A stretch of 64,000 nt of DNA from positions 1,302,001 through 1,366,000 of the forward strand of contig OY970352.1 of the NCBI GenBank assembly GCA_963718105.1, written 5' to 3'. The position numbers were made by a program, and so were the translations under genes. The notes beneath the pieces are model-generated. The model did not search any database and was not told the origin of the DNA. It saw only the letters and a program-made list of their open reading frames with translations. Below are positions 42,954 to 51,262 of the stretch, one piece after another; position 1 is the stretch's first letter, and each line of letters begins with the position of its first letter. The DNA comes from DASYKT01 sp963718105. GTDB taxonomy: Bacteria; Acidobacteriota; Blastocatellia; Pyrinomonadales; Pyrinomonadaceae.

Positions 42954-43403
42954 CTACAATTCCCACTTAACGTACGGTGCTTTTACGGAAGCGCACAGGG
43001 GCCATCCGCATTTATCCGTGAGGGAGAGGCGCACCGTTAAGGCCGAATTCGTCTTGAGCGCTTTTTCCACTTGCGTCCATGTCAGATGGCTGAGGTGGAT
43101 TTTGGCGCGGCGAAACATGAGAAAATGGCCCCCTTTTAGCTCGCCCCAGGAAAGATAAAAGAAACGCTGTTCTTTGGTGCCTTTAGCATAGGAACCGAGG
43201 AAATTCGTCGCACCGCCCGTTAATTCAGCGACTTTGAAGACGGGCGCGAATTCGGCGCTTTTGCTGTCGCCGGGAACGGTTTCGATCACGTCTTCGCCGC
43301 GCTGAATTCCTAAATGAACATTGCGGTAATGCAGGCCTTTAGTGTCATCGTCAAATTCAATCCCGGGCAGATCGTTACAAATGACTTTGATAGTTAATTC
43401 CAT
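42954..43403 (-). CDS. DUF5990 family protein
   Basis: I choose ATG 43403; the frame extends 22 codons further upstream but those look non-coding. It has 149 residues. The order MELTIKVICNDLPGIEF, NVHLGIQRGEDVIETVPGD, FLGSYAKGTKEQRFFYLSWG and FRRAKIHL matches the DUF5990 family as I remember it. The protein is soluble, with no signal peptide; its function is unknown. The stop lies next to a hairpin cluster. Confidence 0.8.
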   Translation of the reverse strand: MELTIKVICNDLPGIEFDDDTKGLHYRNVHLGIQRGEDVIETVPGDSKSAEFAPVFKVAELTGGATNFLGSYAKGTKEQRFFYLSWGELKGGHFLMFRRAKIHLSHLTWTQVEKALKTNSALTVRLSLTDKCGWPLCASVKAPYVKWEL

Positions 43404-43621
43404 GATTCTATCCCTCGGTAATATGCGGAGTGCAAACTTTAGTTTGTCTTGTTCTAGGATAGAAGACAAGCTAAAGCCTGAACTCTAACGGAGCGTAGTT
43501 ATAAACAGTTTAAGACTGGGACCACGAAAACACACGAAGCAACACGAAAAATACAAAGACAAAGAAAAGGGCAGCCGTATGACCGCCCTTTTTAATCTCA
43601 AATTTAAACTAACCTTTACGA

Positions 43622-44053
43622 TTAGCCTTTGGCCGCCGAGGCTTTCGTTTTATCCTCCGATGCAGATTCACCTTCGACAATGGACAAAATATTTCCCGCC
43701 GGATCGGTGAACCAGGCGATCTTGTCCGGGCCGCCGCCATTTTCTTCACCGCCGTGGAAAATTCCTTTTTCATCAGTTGCTATCTCGCCTTCGTATTGCT
43801 CAAAGGTAACGCCGAGATCGGTCAGCTCATCGACAGTTTTCTCGACGTCATCGACCGGGAAGTTGAGCACCGTAAAACTCGCCGGCTCGTGGTCTTCTTT
43901 CGGATAAAGGAATACCTTAAGCCCGCCGATCTCAAGCTGTAACCCTTCGGGCATTTCCGCCACGTTTAGCCCCAGCGTCTCGCCGTAAAATTCCTTTGCC
44001 GCCGGTATATCGTCTACCGAAAAGCTGCTGAATGCTTGTGTTTTCTTAATCAT
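43622..44053 (-). CDS. VOC superfamily (glyoxalase-like) protein 1
   Basis: A 143-residue protein with the beta-alpha-beta-beta-beta pair typical of the vicinal oxygen chelate fold: AFSSFSVDDIPAAKEFYGET LGLNV at the start and VLNFPVDDVEKTVDEL in the second module, then DPAGNILSIVEG. Such proteins bind metals or drugs, or act as lyases or dioxygenases; the specific substrate is unknown. The C-terminus has an added Ala/Lys tail. It is single, on the same strand as a second VOC gene 340 bases upstream. Confidence 0.87.
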   Translation of the reverse strand: MIKKTQAFSSFSVDDIPAAKEFYGETLGLNVAEMPEGLQLEIGGLKVFLYPKEDHEPASFTVLNFPVDDVEKTVDELTDLGVTFEQYEGEIATDEKGIFHGGEENGGGPDKIAWFTDPAGNILSIVEGESASEDKTKASAAKG

Positions 44054-44316
44054 TATTGCCTCCTTATGAATTTAAGCTCTTTCATTCTTTTTATTCAGCT
44101 TCCAACACACTTCGCTGTCTTTCGCCACTGATTTCCTGTATGAAAATAGTCAGAATGAATGTTTGAAATCAAAACACCGAATACGCGCCCGTCTTCCAAC
44201 TCCTTTAGATAGAGTTCCTGCTTGTATTCCAAATGACATAGTTAATGTATTCGCAATTTCTATTCCAGACAGGTTTGGCAGGATCGAACTATCAACGTGG
44301 TGCTGAGGGAATGTCG

Positions 44317-44391
44317 TTCGGCATAGATGATAGAGAATAGATCGAATCTTTCAGTTATCACCTATCATCTTTTATCTATTCCGAATGATGC
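44317..44391. repeat. 7-base-period inverted repeat, family G copy 2
   Basis: It runs from CGTTCGGCATAGATGATAG to TATCTATTCCGAATGATG, self-complementary, with 7-base spacing of ATAG and TATC units. It ends four bases before the stop of the next minus-strand gene. The rest of the 44054-44316 spacer shows nothing I can name. Confidence 0.7.
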
Positions 44392-44394
44392 GAA

Positions 44395-44796
44395 CTACTT
44401 TTCCGGCCAGTGAAAACAGAGCTGATAGCCGTCAGGATCCTCCAGATCTATGGCTTTAAAGCCGTAGCCGGTAATAAAGGGCGGTTTTATATCGACGCCT
44501 TGCTCGCGAATGTGTTCGTAAGCGGCGTCAACGTCAGGGGAGCCGAAATAAACGGCGGTATCGTTATGCCATCGGGTGCGTTCGGCGGGCGGCGCGTCGG
44601 GCCGGTGGCCGGGTTCATACTGGTCGTTTAGCATCAGCGTCACATCGCCCAGCCTGAGCATTACCCAACTGGAATCGTCGCCTTGACCGGAATCCATGGT
44701 GACCTCAAAACCGAGCTTGTCGCGGTAAAACGCAAGCGACGTCGGCATATCGAAAACCTGCAGCAGCGGCGCGCCGCCTTCGACTTTAATCGGCAT
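44395..44796 (-). CDS. VOC superfamily (bleomycin-resistance-like) protein 2
   Basis: A 133-residue protein of the vicinal oxygen chelate fold: PLLQVFDMPTSLAFYRDKLGF, WVMLRLGDVTLMLNDQ, then DTAVYFGSPDVDAAYEHIREQ and DLEDPDGYQLCFHW. Conserved acidic and His positions for metal binding are present, but the substrate is not predictable. It overlaps the start region of the ankyrin gene upstream by 11 bases, so the two are probably co-transcribed. Confidence 0.9.
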   Translation of the reverse strand: MPIKVEGGAPLLQVFDMPTSLAFYRDKLGFEVTMDSGQGDDSSWVMLRLGDVTLMLNDQYEPGHRPDAPPAERTRWHNDTAVYFGSPDVDAAYEHIREQGVDIKPPFITGYGFKAIDLEDPDGYQLCFHWPEK

Positions 44797-45460
44797 TTGA
44801 GCCCTCCGAGCTATGTTTATGCAAATATTCCGCGATCGAATTAAACCCGCCCTCTTCGGCCCAGCCTTCGGGCGTCGCGTTGAATTCGTCGTCCTTTAAG
44901 GTCAGATCGGCGCCGTGTTCGACGAGAAAGTCGACCATTTCCTTGTAGCCATTGATAGCCGCCCAGTGCAGCCCCGTGGCTCCGAAAAATCCTTTCGCGT
45001 CGATATCGCCGCCTTGCTCGAGCAGGTAAGCGGCGGTTTCCACGTGGCCATTGCGCGCGGCGGAGTGCAGCGCCTGCGAGACCAACTCTTTGGCGACAGG
45101 TTCGGCATTCGGTTCGGTCATCGTTTGGACGTCGGAGATCTTTCCTAAACCCGCGGCCGTGACGATGTTATATCCGTAGGCTCCGCGGCCCAGCAGCAGG
45201 TCTCCTACCTGCTCGCTTCCCATCACCGCCGCCCATTCCAGCGGCGTCGCCCCCCAATCCGTGCGGGCTTCGATATCGGCGCCGGCATCCAGCAGCACTG
45301 CCGCCGTGACCGAATCGTCCATCTCCGCCGCCCAGTGCAGCGCCGTCTTGTCATGATCGCCCGCGGCGTTCACCAATTCCGGATCGACGTCGAGCATCGA
45401 AAGGACCGTCGCCGTATCGCCGCTCTTAGCAGCTTCGATAAATTCTGTTTCGTTAGGCAT
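44786..45460 (-). CDS. ankyrin-repeat protein
   Basis: A 224-residue soluble protein consisting almost entirely of ankyrin repeats: DKTALHWAAEMDDSVTAAVL, GATPLEWAAVMGSEQVGDLL, QALHSAARNGHVETAAYLLE, GATGLHWAAINGYKEMVDFL, TPEGWAEEGGFNSIAEYL. It would bind a protein partner; the partner is unknown. It overlaps the downstream VOC gene by 11 bases. It is distinct from the longer ankyrin protein at the start of the window. Confidence 0.92.
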   Translation of the reverse strand: MPNETEFIEAAKSGDTATVLSMLDVDPELVNAAGDHDKTALHWAAEMDDSVTAAVLLDAGADIEARTDWGATPLEWAAVMGSEQVGDLLLGRGAYGYNIVTAAGLGKISDVQTMTEPNAEPVAKELVSQALHSAARNGHVETAAYLLEQGGDIDAKGFFGATGLHWAAINGYKEMVDFLVEHGADLTLKDDEFNATPEGWAEEGGFNSIAEYLHKHSSEGSNAD

Positions 45461-45467
45461 TCAAGGT

Positions 45468-45851
45468 TTATATCAAATTTTTACGAATCCAATCAATCAA
45501 ATCTTGCTCAGATAAACTTCCCTCGGCAAGCTGCAGCATAATTAGATATTCCTCTTCGTCATTACCAACTTTTAGATCGAAGTTATTGATTCTCAAAAAC
45601 ATATACATAGCAATAAAAGCCACCCTTTTATTACCGTCAATGAAGGGGTGATTTTTTGTGATACCAAAGGCATAAGCAGCTGCGAGTTCAGCGATGTCTA
45701 CTTCAGATTTGTAGGTGTTGATGTTTTGAGCACGAGCTAGCGCAGAAGATATTAACCCTAGGTCACGAATGCCATCTTTGCCTCCATGCTCGTCTATTTG
45801 ATATTTATGTATAGTCAACACATCTTCCAATAGCAACCATTTTATCTTCAT
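45468..45851 (-). CDS. doc: Doc-type (Fic fold) toxin
   Basis: I choose ATG 45851, one base after the antitoxin stop, giving 127 residues. The Fic/Doc motif HPFIDGNKRVAFIAMYMFL is present with the catalytic His and the GNKR anion-binding part. Death-on-curing proteins phosphorylate elongation factor Tu and stop translation. The N-terminus (WLLLEDVLTIHKYQIDEHGG) and the end (SEQDLIDWIRKNL) are typical. It is paired with an AbrB-type antitoxin rather than the classical Phd. Confidence 0.94.
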   Translation of the reverse strand: MKIKWLLLEDVLTIHKYQIDEHGGKDGIRDLGLISSALARAQNINTYKSEVDIAELAAAYAFGITKNHPFIDGNKRVAFIAMYMFLRINNFDLKVGNDEEEYLIMLQLAEGSLSEQDLIDWIRKNLI

Positions 45852-45852
45852 A

Positions 45853-46077
45853 TTATTCAGCCAACTTACGCAAAATATCCCGTTTCTCATGCATAATTTG
45901 CTTTGCTATCTCCATTCTTTTTGCGAATTCCGGATCATAAGGTGTGAGTTCAATGCCATTGGAAGTTTCAATAACATGAAGTAGATCACCTTTATCAACT
46001 CGCAATTTTTCAAGGATTTCTTTCGGCAGGACCACACCTACGGAATTTCCCACGGTCGTTACTTTAAGGGTTTTCAT
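45853..46077 (-). CDS. AbrB/MazE-type antitoxin
   Basis: A 74-residue protein with a swapped-hairpin AbrB DNA-binding domain (LKVTTVGNSVGVVLPKEILE, then LRVDKGDLLHVIE), and a C-terminal helix that should cover the toxin (DPEFAKRMEIAKQIMHEKRD). It is the first gene of the pair, one base apart from the toxin, and an inverted repeat lies over its promoter, consistent with autoregulation. Confidence 0.92.
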   Translation of the reverse strand: MKTLKVTTVGNSVGVVLPKEILEKLRVDKGDLLHVIETSNGIELTPYDPEFAKRMEIAKQIMHEKRDILRKLAE

Positions 46078-46095
46078 ATTAATCTCCTATAACGC

Positions 46096-46124
46096 ATTAT
46101 AACGAAAGTTATAATTTTGGTAAA
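46096..46124 (-). promoter_or_regulatory. antitoxin-toxin promoter with operator
   Basis: On the minus strand, TTTACC (46119-46124), 17 bases, then TATAAT (46096-46101). The perfect inverted repeat ATTATAAC-GAAA-GTTATAAT (46096-46115) overlies the -10 box, 19 bases before the antitoxin ATG. It is a likely binding site of the AbrB-type antitoxin. Confidence 0.65.
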
Positions 46125-46305
46125 TTGGTATATTTTTAAAGTCTTTAAAAAAATCCTGATCAAATCCGCTATTAAAAGGGAAGAGAAGGGAAGTGATGAG
46201 GTGTGAGGATAGCTTACCGGCAACTGGTTTTTAGCTGGCTCAAGGTAGGTCATTAGCGCCGGCAAGCAGTCTCATCACTTTTTTCAAGCAGACCGTAAAA
46301 ATTTT

Positions 46306-46477
46306 GTAGCGCCGGCGTCTCGCCGGCTGTCGTGAACGCGTCCCGCGTTTCACATTTTTCCGACTAAATGAGGCGGGCGAAAATGCCCACCTCACTTTTT
46401 CACATTATTTAGAATAAACAGGTGGGCTGGACGCCCACCTCACAGCCCCAACAGTCATATTGCGACGGTGGCGTTAC
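46306..46477. repeat. composite hairpin repeat, family H copy 2
   Basis: It starts GTAGCGCCGGCGTCTCGCCG and ends GCGACGGTGGCGTTAC; inside are GGTGGGCTGGACGCCCACC and other hairpins. It shares its ends with 748-823 and 52295-52394. It ends 12 bases before the stop of the Rad52-like gene. The stretch 46125-46305 holds nothing convincing. Confidence 0.7.
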
Positions 46478-46488
46478 GGATTTTCCCT

Positions 46489-47217
46489 TTAAGCTGCTGC
46501 CACCGCGGCTTCTTTTCGCTGCGGCAGGGATTGCAGGTGGGTGATGAGAAATGAAGCGGCGCGTTTGGAAAGCTCGTCCGTTTTGCAGTTCATCAATGAG
46601 CGGCATTCCTCGTCGCTGATGACGCCGGCTTCGCGGGCCAGTGCGCGGATCATTCCCAACTGCTTTGCCGTGATGAGGTCGCCCAGAGTCTGCGCGATAG
46701 GATTTTCCGGCGCGCGGACCGTTTCCTCACTACCGGGGCCGCTGTTAAGCGCCGTTCTTTCTGCGTGCTCGTATTCCTTTCTATAAAGCTCGCGCGCGAT
46801 GCCGAATTTCACAGCGGCACGTTTGAGAGCATCGTGCTCGGCTTTTTTGATACCGATCTCCGTGAGTGCTGAGCCGGTTCCCACGCCTTCGCGGGTCACG
46901 CCGTCAATGGTCAGGGCGACGATCACCGCCACCGTTTCACCTATCTCCCTGATATCGCGGATCGTGTGCATCCAGTTGGGCGCTTTTTCGTCCAGAATAT
47001 CGGCCACCGTGTGCCATTCGACATAATCGACCTGGTGGGGATTGCCGTTGCGGTCGCGCCAGCCCTCGCGGGTCTTCACGAACTGCGGATCGACTGTTTC
47101 ACGCAGGCTCCTTAGCGTTGCGGGAAAGGTCATCGTGACCACGTTGTTGATGTTTTCTGCAGAAAAAATTTCGGTTTTCGCTGCCAAAGATTTGTCTACC
47201 GTGTTAGTTTGTGTCAT
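46489..47217 (-). CDS. Rad52/Rad22-like single-strand annealing protein
   Basis: A 242-residue protein. The N-terminal 150 residues match bacterial Rad52/22-type annealing proteins: VDYVEWHTVADILDEKAPNW, TIRDIREIGETVAVIVALTI, DGVTREGVGTGSALTEIGIK, KAEHDALKRAAVKFGIARELY. The tail has a helical stretch (TAKQLGMIRALAREAGVI) and is Ala-rich. It should anneal complementary single strands during recombination or repair. Such genes are frequent in phages and mobile regions but no phage context is visible. GGAGAAAATCAC precedes the ATG. It is divergent from an XRE regulator with matching operators. Confidence 0.88.
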   Translation of the reverse strand: MTQTNTVDKSLAAKTEIFSAENINNVVTMTFPATLRSLRETVDPQFVKTREGWRDRNGNPHQVDYVEWHTVADILDEKAPNWMHTIRDIREIGETVAVIVALTIDGVTREGVGTGSALTEIGIKKAEHDALKRAAVKFGIARELYRKEYEHAERTALNSGPGSEETVRAPENPIAQTLGDLITAKQLGMIRALAREAGVISDEECRSLMNCKTDELSKRAASFLITHLQSLPQRKEAAVAAA

Positions 47218-47279
47218 GTGATTTTCTCCTAAATCTTTGTATTGCCTTAGTTAAATACTTATAATGAAAACCAGTTGTC

Positions 47280-47321
47280 TCATCTGTGAAACAGTGTATC
47301 ATCATAATTTCTTTGTTGCAA
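47280..47321 (-). promoter_or_regulatory. promoter and operator of the Rad52-like gene
   Basis: Reading the minus strand: TTGCAA (47316-47321), 17 bases, TACACT (47293-47298), followed at once by TGTTTCACAGATGA (47280-47293). The same TGTTTCANNGATGA follows the -10 box of the divergent XRE gene in the same relative position, so both should be bound by one regulator. Confidence 0.7.
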
Positions 47322-47336
47322 GTATGAAATTAAGTG

Positions 47337-47378
47337 TTGCATTCAAAATTTTTTTATGTTATTTTGTTTCAGTGATGA
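47337..47378 (+). promoter_or_regulatory. promoter and operator of the XRE regulator gene
   Basis: TTGCAT (47337-47342), 17 bases, TATTTT (47360-47365), then TGTTTCAGTGATGA (47365-47378), which contains the short inverted repeat TTTCA-GTGA-TGAAA. The layout mirrors the opposite promoter. Confidence 0.7.
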
Positions 47379-47428
47379 AATACCGATTCCTGAGAGGGCG
47401 GCAATTTCTATAGAAAGAGATTAAAAAT

Positions 47429-47848
47429 ATGGCATATAAATCTGAAAGTTTTATAAATACGAGCGAATTAGGGCTGGCTATCAAGCGTAAGAGGGAAGAG
47501 CTGGGTTTAAGCCTGCGCGATGTGGCGGATGTGACCCAGGTTTCGGCTTCGACGCTTTCGCGGATCGAGAACGGCACCGGCAAACCGGACGCCGATAATA
47601 TTGCAAGGCTTTCGAGCTGGCTGGAAATGCCGGTCGACCGGGTGATGAAAAAGCAGAACGCGGCGGGTTCAAAAGAAGTGGAGCCGGTGATCTATTACCC
47701 GCACGAAGCCACCCCGGAGATAGTGGCGGCGCATTTAAGGGCCGACCGTAATCTCTCGCCGGAAACGGCCAAAGCGCTTTCGGAGCTGTTCCGGGTGGCG
47801 TACAGCCAGTTTAGTGAATCAAAATCAGACGGTAAAAAGAAAAAATAA
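47429..47848 (+). CDS. XRE family transcriptional regulator
   Basis: A 139-residue protein with an N-terminal helix-turn-helix (about residues 13-70: LAIKRKREELGLSLRDVADV, TQVSASTLSRIENGTGKPDA). The C-terminal part (EATPEIVAAHLRADRNLSPE, TAKALSELFRVAYSQF) resembles a dimerisation or sensor helix pair, and the tail is Lys-rich. It is likely a repressor of itself and of the Rad52-like gene, given identical operator positions. No peptidase partner gene (as in ImmA/ImmR pairs) is adjacent. Confidence 0.93.
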   Translation: MAYKSESFINTSELGLAIKRKREELGLSLRDVADVTQVSASTLSRIENGTGKPDADNIARLSSWLEMPVDRVMKKQNAAGSKEVEPVIYYPHEATPEIVAAHLRADRNLSPETAKALSELFRVAYSQFSESKSDGKKKK

Positions 47849-47915
47849 ATCTCGTGAGAAAGTGGAATAAGAATTGCATTACGAGTGCTTTAGCATTAGT
47901 GACTTAATTTAATAC

Positions 47916-48308
47916 ATGAGATACAGGGAAATGAAAACTCAAAATAAGGCTTCACACGCGGTCGATACGACCTTTGTTCTTTTCTTTTTGGCAGTGGAAT
48001 TTGGGCGCTCCATTACGGGCTTTGATGTGGGAACGGCGCTGATGACGACCACGCTGCTTTCATTTATAGTGCTGCCGTACTTTTTGCCCTCTTTGGGAGA
48101 AAAACCGGAATTTTCCACCTGGCTGGTACGCCGCAGCGCGATCGCGCTTTTTGCCGCGGGAGTCGGGGTTTTGTTCTCACGCAGCGTGGGCACCACTTTT
48201 CCGGACGCTTTTGCCTATCTGCCGATGACGCTTTTGATCGTCACGGCGATGACCAGTACGATACTGCAGTTTTACGGATTTCTTGCCCTTAACACGGCGA
48301 GAAAATAG
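47916..48308 (+). CDS. small integral membrane protein
   Basis: A 130-residue protein with four likely membrane segments (TTFVLFFLAVEFGRSI, TTTLLSFIVLPYFLPSL, SAIALFAAGVGVLFSR, LLIVTAMTSTILQFYGFLAL). ATG 47916 has no ribosome site, while an in-frame ATG at 47931 has AGGGA very close to it; either start is possible. The family is not recognised. It follows the XRE regulator by 67 bases on the same strand. Confidence 0.75.
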   Translation: MRYREMKTQNKASHAVDTTFVLFFLAVEFGRSITGFDVGTALMTTTLLSFIVLPYFLPSLGEKPEFSTWLVRRSAIALFAAGVGVLFSRSVGTTFPDAFAYLPMTLLIVTAMTSTILQFYGFLALNTARK

Positions 48309-48363
48309 CAGCCATAGCAGGCTAATGAGGTTCGCGTTTCTTGGCGGAGGCGCGAACTTTTTC

Positions 48364-48468
48364 TATGGAGCGCGGGCATCCTGCCCGCTTGAACGTGTTA
48401 GCGAGAATATCGCTTAGACTTTAGCTTGCTGACGCAAGCTTTGCGGGCAAGGATGCCCGCGCTCCATA
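48364..48468. repeat. long inverted repeat, family D copy 2
   Basis: Left arm GGAGCGCGGGCATCCTGCCC, right arm GGATGCCCGCGCTCC with a small insertion. It ends four bases before the start codon of the DUF488 gene, so it sits where a ribosome site would be expected. Confidence 0.75.
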
Positions 48469-48471
48469 TTT

Positions 48472-49002
48472 ATGAAATTCTACACACTCGGCTACCAGGG
48501 AGTTTATCTCGAGACTTTTATCGAAGCCTTGCAGTCTGAGAACATCGGGACGCTTTTGGATGTGCGCGCCGTGCCCTGGAGCCGCCGCGAGGAATTTATC
48601 AAGCGAAACCTGAGTGCCGCGCTCACCGGCGCCGGGATAAAATATCTCCACCTCGAACGGGCCGGAAACCCGGCGGTCCGGGCCGCCCGCGAAGACGGTG
48701 ATGTTTATACCGATTACTACGAATACGTCCAAAAAAATCCCACCGTGCTGGACGAGGTCTTCGCGCAGATAAAAGTTTCACATGAAACAAGCCGGCCGGC
48801 GTGCCTGATGTGCAAAGAAGCCGACCCCGTTCACTGTCACCGTTCGGCGCTGACAAAATTGCTGATGGAAAAATATGCCGCGCTGGAACCGGTGCACCTG
48901 ATGATCGGCGCGCACCGCGACACGGAAAGTGGTTTTTTGCCATTCATGGAAAACGGCGTGATCAGAGTGCTGAGTAACGGCCAGCTGCTGTTAAAAGTCT
49001 AA
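48472..49002 (+). CDS. DUF488 family protein
   Basis: A 176-residue protein. YTLGYQGVYLETFIEALQS, LLDVRAVPWSRREEF and CLMCKEADPVHCHRSAL are the family's markers: a D-x-R-x-x-P-x-S-R loop and a CxxxxxxxxCHR motif. It is cytoplasmic. The biochemical function of the family is unsettled; the Cys/His/Arg cluster suggests a nucleotide- or DNA-linked catalytic site. The ATG directly follows a hairpin repeat and has no clear ribosome site. Confidence 0.9.
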   Translation: MKFYTLGYQGVYLETFIEALQSENIGTLLDVRAVPWSRREEFIKRNLSAALTGAGIKYLHLERAGNPAVRAAREDGDVYTDYYEYVQKNPTVLDEVFAQIKVSHETSRPACLMCKEADPVHCHRSALTKLLMEKYAALEPVHLMIGAHRDTESGFLPFMENGVIRVLSNGQLLLKV

Positions 49003-49058
49003 AGAGTTTGGAGAGTCTTGGAAGTCCGGGAAGTAAATGGGGCGCACGATGATCTCAT

Positions 49059-49169
49059 GGTTGGGAAAGGTCGCTTGCGCCCGCTTCCGATCCGGTCGGG
49101 TCTCATTTGAATTGAATAAGCACCTACATAAACAAATAAGAGCGGGCGCAAGCGGCCCTTCCGGACCTC
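49059..49169. repeat. long inverted repeat, family E copy 2
   Basis: The left arm contains GGTCGCTTGCGCCCGCTT, the right arm AGCGGGCGCAAGCGGCCCTT. It ends 31 bases before the stop of the minus-strand phosphatase-like gene, so it lies between two convergent genes. Directly before it (49005-49035) lie short GGAGAGT-type heptads. Confidence 0.7.
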
Positions 49170-49200
49170 GAGGTTGTTTGGCAGTTGGGTTCCTCAAAAT

Positions 49201-50292
49201 CTATTTCATCCACAATTTCTCGATCGGCTTGCCTGCTTCGGGGTTTTGCTCGGCGTAATCCACTCCTAAAAATTTACACATGGTAGCGGCGATCTGGTTT
49301 TGATAGATGGTCTCGGCATTTTGCCATTCGCCGCGCAGTTTTACATCGGGGCTGAGAAAAACCATCCAGATATAGCCTGCTTCAGGAAGCGGAAATCCGT
49401 GGTTCATCCACGTATCGGTTTTGCCGCCGCGGCCGTGGTCGGTGGTGATGATGATCGTGGTTTTATCGCGGTACTGCGGGTCGCTCTGCACAAGATCCCA
49501 CAGTTCTTTTACAAAACCGTCCGTTAAATTCATCGCGTCCAGCACGCGCCCGTATTTTTTTTCGTGCGCCCAATCGTCGGTTTCGCCAAATCCGATATGC
49601 ATCACGCGCGGGTGAAAATCCTTCAGATGCGCCAGCGCCAATTTGAAAGTGTAAAAATCGTGGCGCACGTCAGGCCACGGCGTCATGGTCTGAAACTGCT
49701 GACGGCTTAAGGCGGCTGCTTCCGTGTTTTGCGTCAGATATTGTTCATAACCCGCGTTGACGAGAAACGAATCGGGATTGTTGGTGGCGATGCGGTTAAA
49801 CCGCACCCACGAAGAAAAATCGGCCACTTGATGTGAATGAAGTTTTAACTTTTTCTGCAAAAAGTCGAGCACAGAAGGGAAAGGGTTCTGCCCGAAATCA
49901 TTGCTGTGGATCACGTCGTCATGCGCCTGCCCGGTCAGAATTTCGGAGTAACCGGGATAGGAAAACAGCATCTTGTTAGTCGTTTTGACTTCACTTTTCA
50001 ACGCGCGGTCACCGGCGATCGACCCTTGGGTTTTTAGCAGTGTGTTCCACAAAAAAGGCATTAATTTCGCGCGGCGCGCTTCGGGCGTATCCGCCCAATA
50101 TTTTTTGTAGGCCTCGGACGCTTCCCATTTAGTGTCTACCGATTTGAGAGTGTCGAGGTCCAGGCCTCCGAACATCTCTTCGGTCCGCACGCCATCGAGC
50201 GTGATTAGAATGACATTCTGAGTTTTATTCTGGGCAAAGAGAAAGCCGGTTAAGAGAAGAACGAGCAGTAACGAAATTGAGATGCGTTTCAT
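49201..50292 (-). CDS. exported alkaline phosphatase/sulfatase superfamily hydrolase
   Basis: I choose ATG 50292, which gives a signal peptide (MKRISISLLLVLLLTGFLFA then Q); the frame runs 29 codons further up without coding features. It has 363 residues. Metal-binding motifs of the alkaline phosphatase superfamily are present: VILITLDGVRTEEMFGG, MHIGFGETDDWAHEKKYG and TTIIITTDHGRGGK, then WMNHGF. It acts in the periplasm on a phosphate or sulfate ester; the substrate is not predictable. FPGYSEILTGQ-like SYPGYSEILTGQAHD marks the nucleophile region. Confidence 0.87.
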   Translation of the reverse strand: MKRISISLLLVLLLTGFLFAQNKTQNVILITLDGVRTEEMFGGLDLDTLKSVDTKWEASEAYKKYWADTPEARRAKLMPFLWNTLLKTQGSIAGDRALKSEVKTTNKMLFSYPGYSEILTGQAHDDVIHSNDFGQNPFPSVLDFLQKKLKLHSHQVADFSSWVRFNRIATNNPDSFLVNAGYEQYLTQNTEAAALSRQQFQTMTPWPDVRHDFYTFKLALAHLKDFHPRVMHIGFGETDDWAHEKKYGRVLDAMNLTDGFVKELWDLVQSDPQYRDKTTIIITTDHGRGGKTDTWMNHGFPLPEAGYIWMVFLSPDVKLRGEWQNAETIYQNQIAATMCKFLGVDYAEQNPEAGKPIEKLWMK

Positions 50293-50403
50293 ATATACAT
50301 GATAAATAATTAGCCGCAAAAAGGCACAAGAAGCACAAAATATTTTCGTGGTTTTACAGGCAATTAAGACTGTAACCACGAATTCACACTAAACAACACG
50401 AAA

Positions 50404-50481
50404 AGGCGGAAACCAGGGCAGTTATGGAGCGTGTTCTCCGGTAAAATACCACGCTTCATAACGGGCGAGTTTCCGTCTTTT
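50404..50481. repeat. inverted repeat, family A copy 3
   Basis: Left GGGCAGTTATGGAGCGTG, right CACGCTTCATAACGGGC, with only a short loop, shorter than the other copies. It ends about 20 bases before the stop of the membrane-protein gene that follows. Confidence 0.75.
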
Positions 50482-50502
50482 AGAGTGTCTGACGGGCCGC
50501 TT

Positions 50503-51150
50503 CTATTTGTCACGAAAAAGCGTTTCGCCTTTTATCAGCCAGGAAACGCCGAAGGCAATAACGGCGAGGAGTTCCAGCCAATAGGTCGGGTTAAGCGCAT
50601 TTATCGTTGCGCTGCCGATCACTTCTTTTAATCCGATCAATCCTATCGCCGCTAACATAACTAATCCGCAGACTATATAGATGATATTTCTTTTCTTCTT
50701 TTCCGGCGTCGGCGGCTTATCCGGATCAGTTTTGGTAAATAGATAAAGGGAAAAGAAAGAAAGGGTCAGAAACATCCCGGCGGCAAATATAAAATGGGCG
50801 GTGCTGATATTCTCCTGAAGGGGCGTCGGGACCGGCGGGGGCGGAGGCGAGGTCGGAAACAGCGCCACACCGATGGCGAAAAAGCTGCCGATTTTGCCGG
50901 CCAGCTCATCTACCCAGCTTAGGCCCCGGTAAGCGAGTAAAAAGATAGCGATCGAAAACAGGAACCCGGTCAGGACATCCCGCATTCCGGTGTAATAATA
51001 AGCGCTGACCGACTGCAGGATGCCCGACCCGGAAAAGATAATGATATTGCCCAGGGCGAGTACGATCGGAAGCGCGATACCGATGACGCCCACCGACCGG
51101 CGCAGGAAAATATAAGAAACAACAAAGGGCGAATTATGGTCCGAGGCCAT
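50503..51150 (-). CDS. polytopic membrane protein
   Basis: I choose ATG 51150, which has AAGGAG at the right distance; the frame extends 14 codons further up. It has 215 residues and about six hydrophobic segments (VGVIGIALPIVLALGNIII, DVLTGFLFSIAIFLLAY, IGSFFAIGVALF, FIFAAGMFLTLSFFSLYLF, IIYIVCGLVMLAAIGLIGL, YWLELLAVIAFGVSWLI) with a proline-rich loop PTSPPPPPVPTP. No recognised family or catalytic motif. Confidence 0.8.
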   Translation of the reverse strand: MASDHNSPFVVSYIFLRRSVGVIGIALPIVLALGNIIIFSGSGILQSVSAYYYTGMRDVLTGFLFSIAIFLLAYRGLSWVDELAGKIGSFFAIGVALFPTSPPPPPVPTPLQENISTAHFIFAAGMFLTLSFFSLYLFTKTDPDKPPTPEKKKRNIIYIVCGLVMLAAIGLIGLKEVIGSATINALNPTYWLELLAVIAFGVSWLIKGETLFRDK

Positions 51151-51262
51151 TAGATTGTTCTCCTTTTTTATGGGAATGAGAAATCGGGGCAATGATGTGC
51201 TGTTTTTAGGCGCGAGTCAAGAGAAAATTTCAACGTGGCTGTTGGCGTCGCAGCGAGACGCC

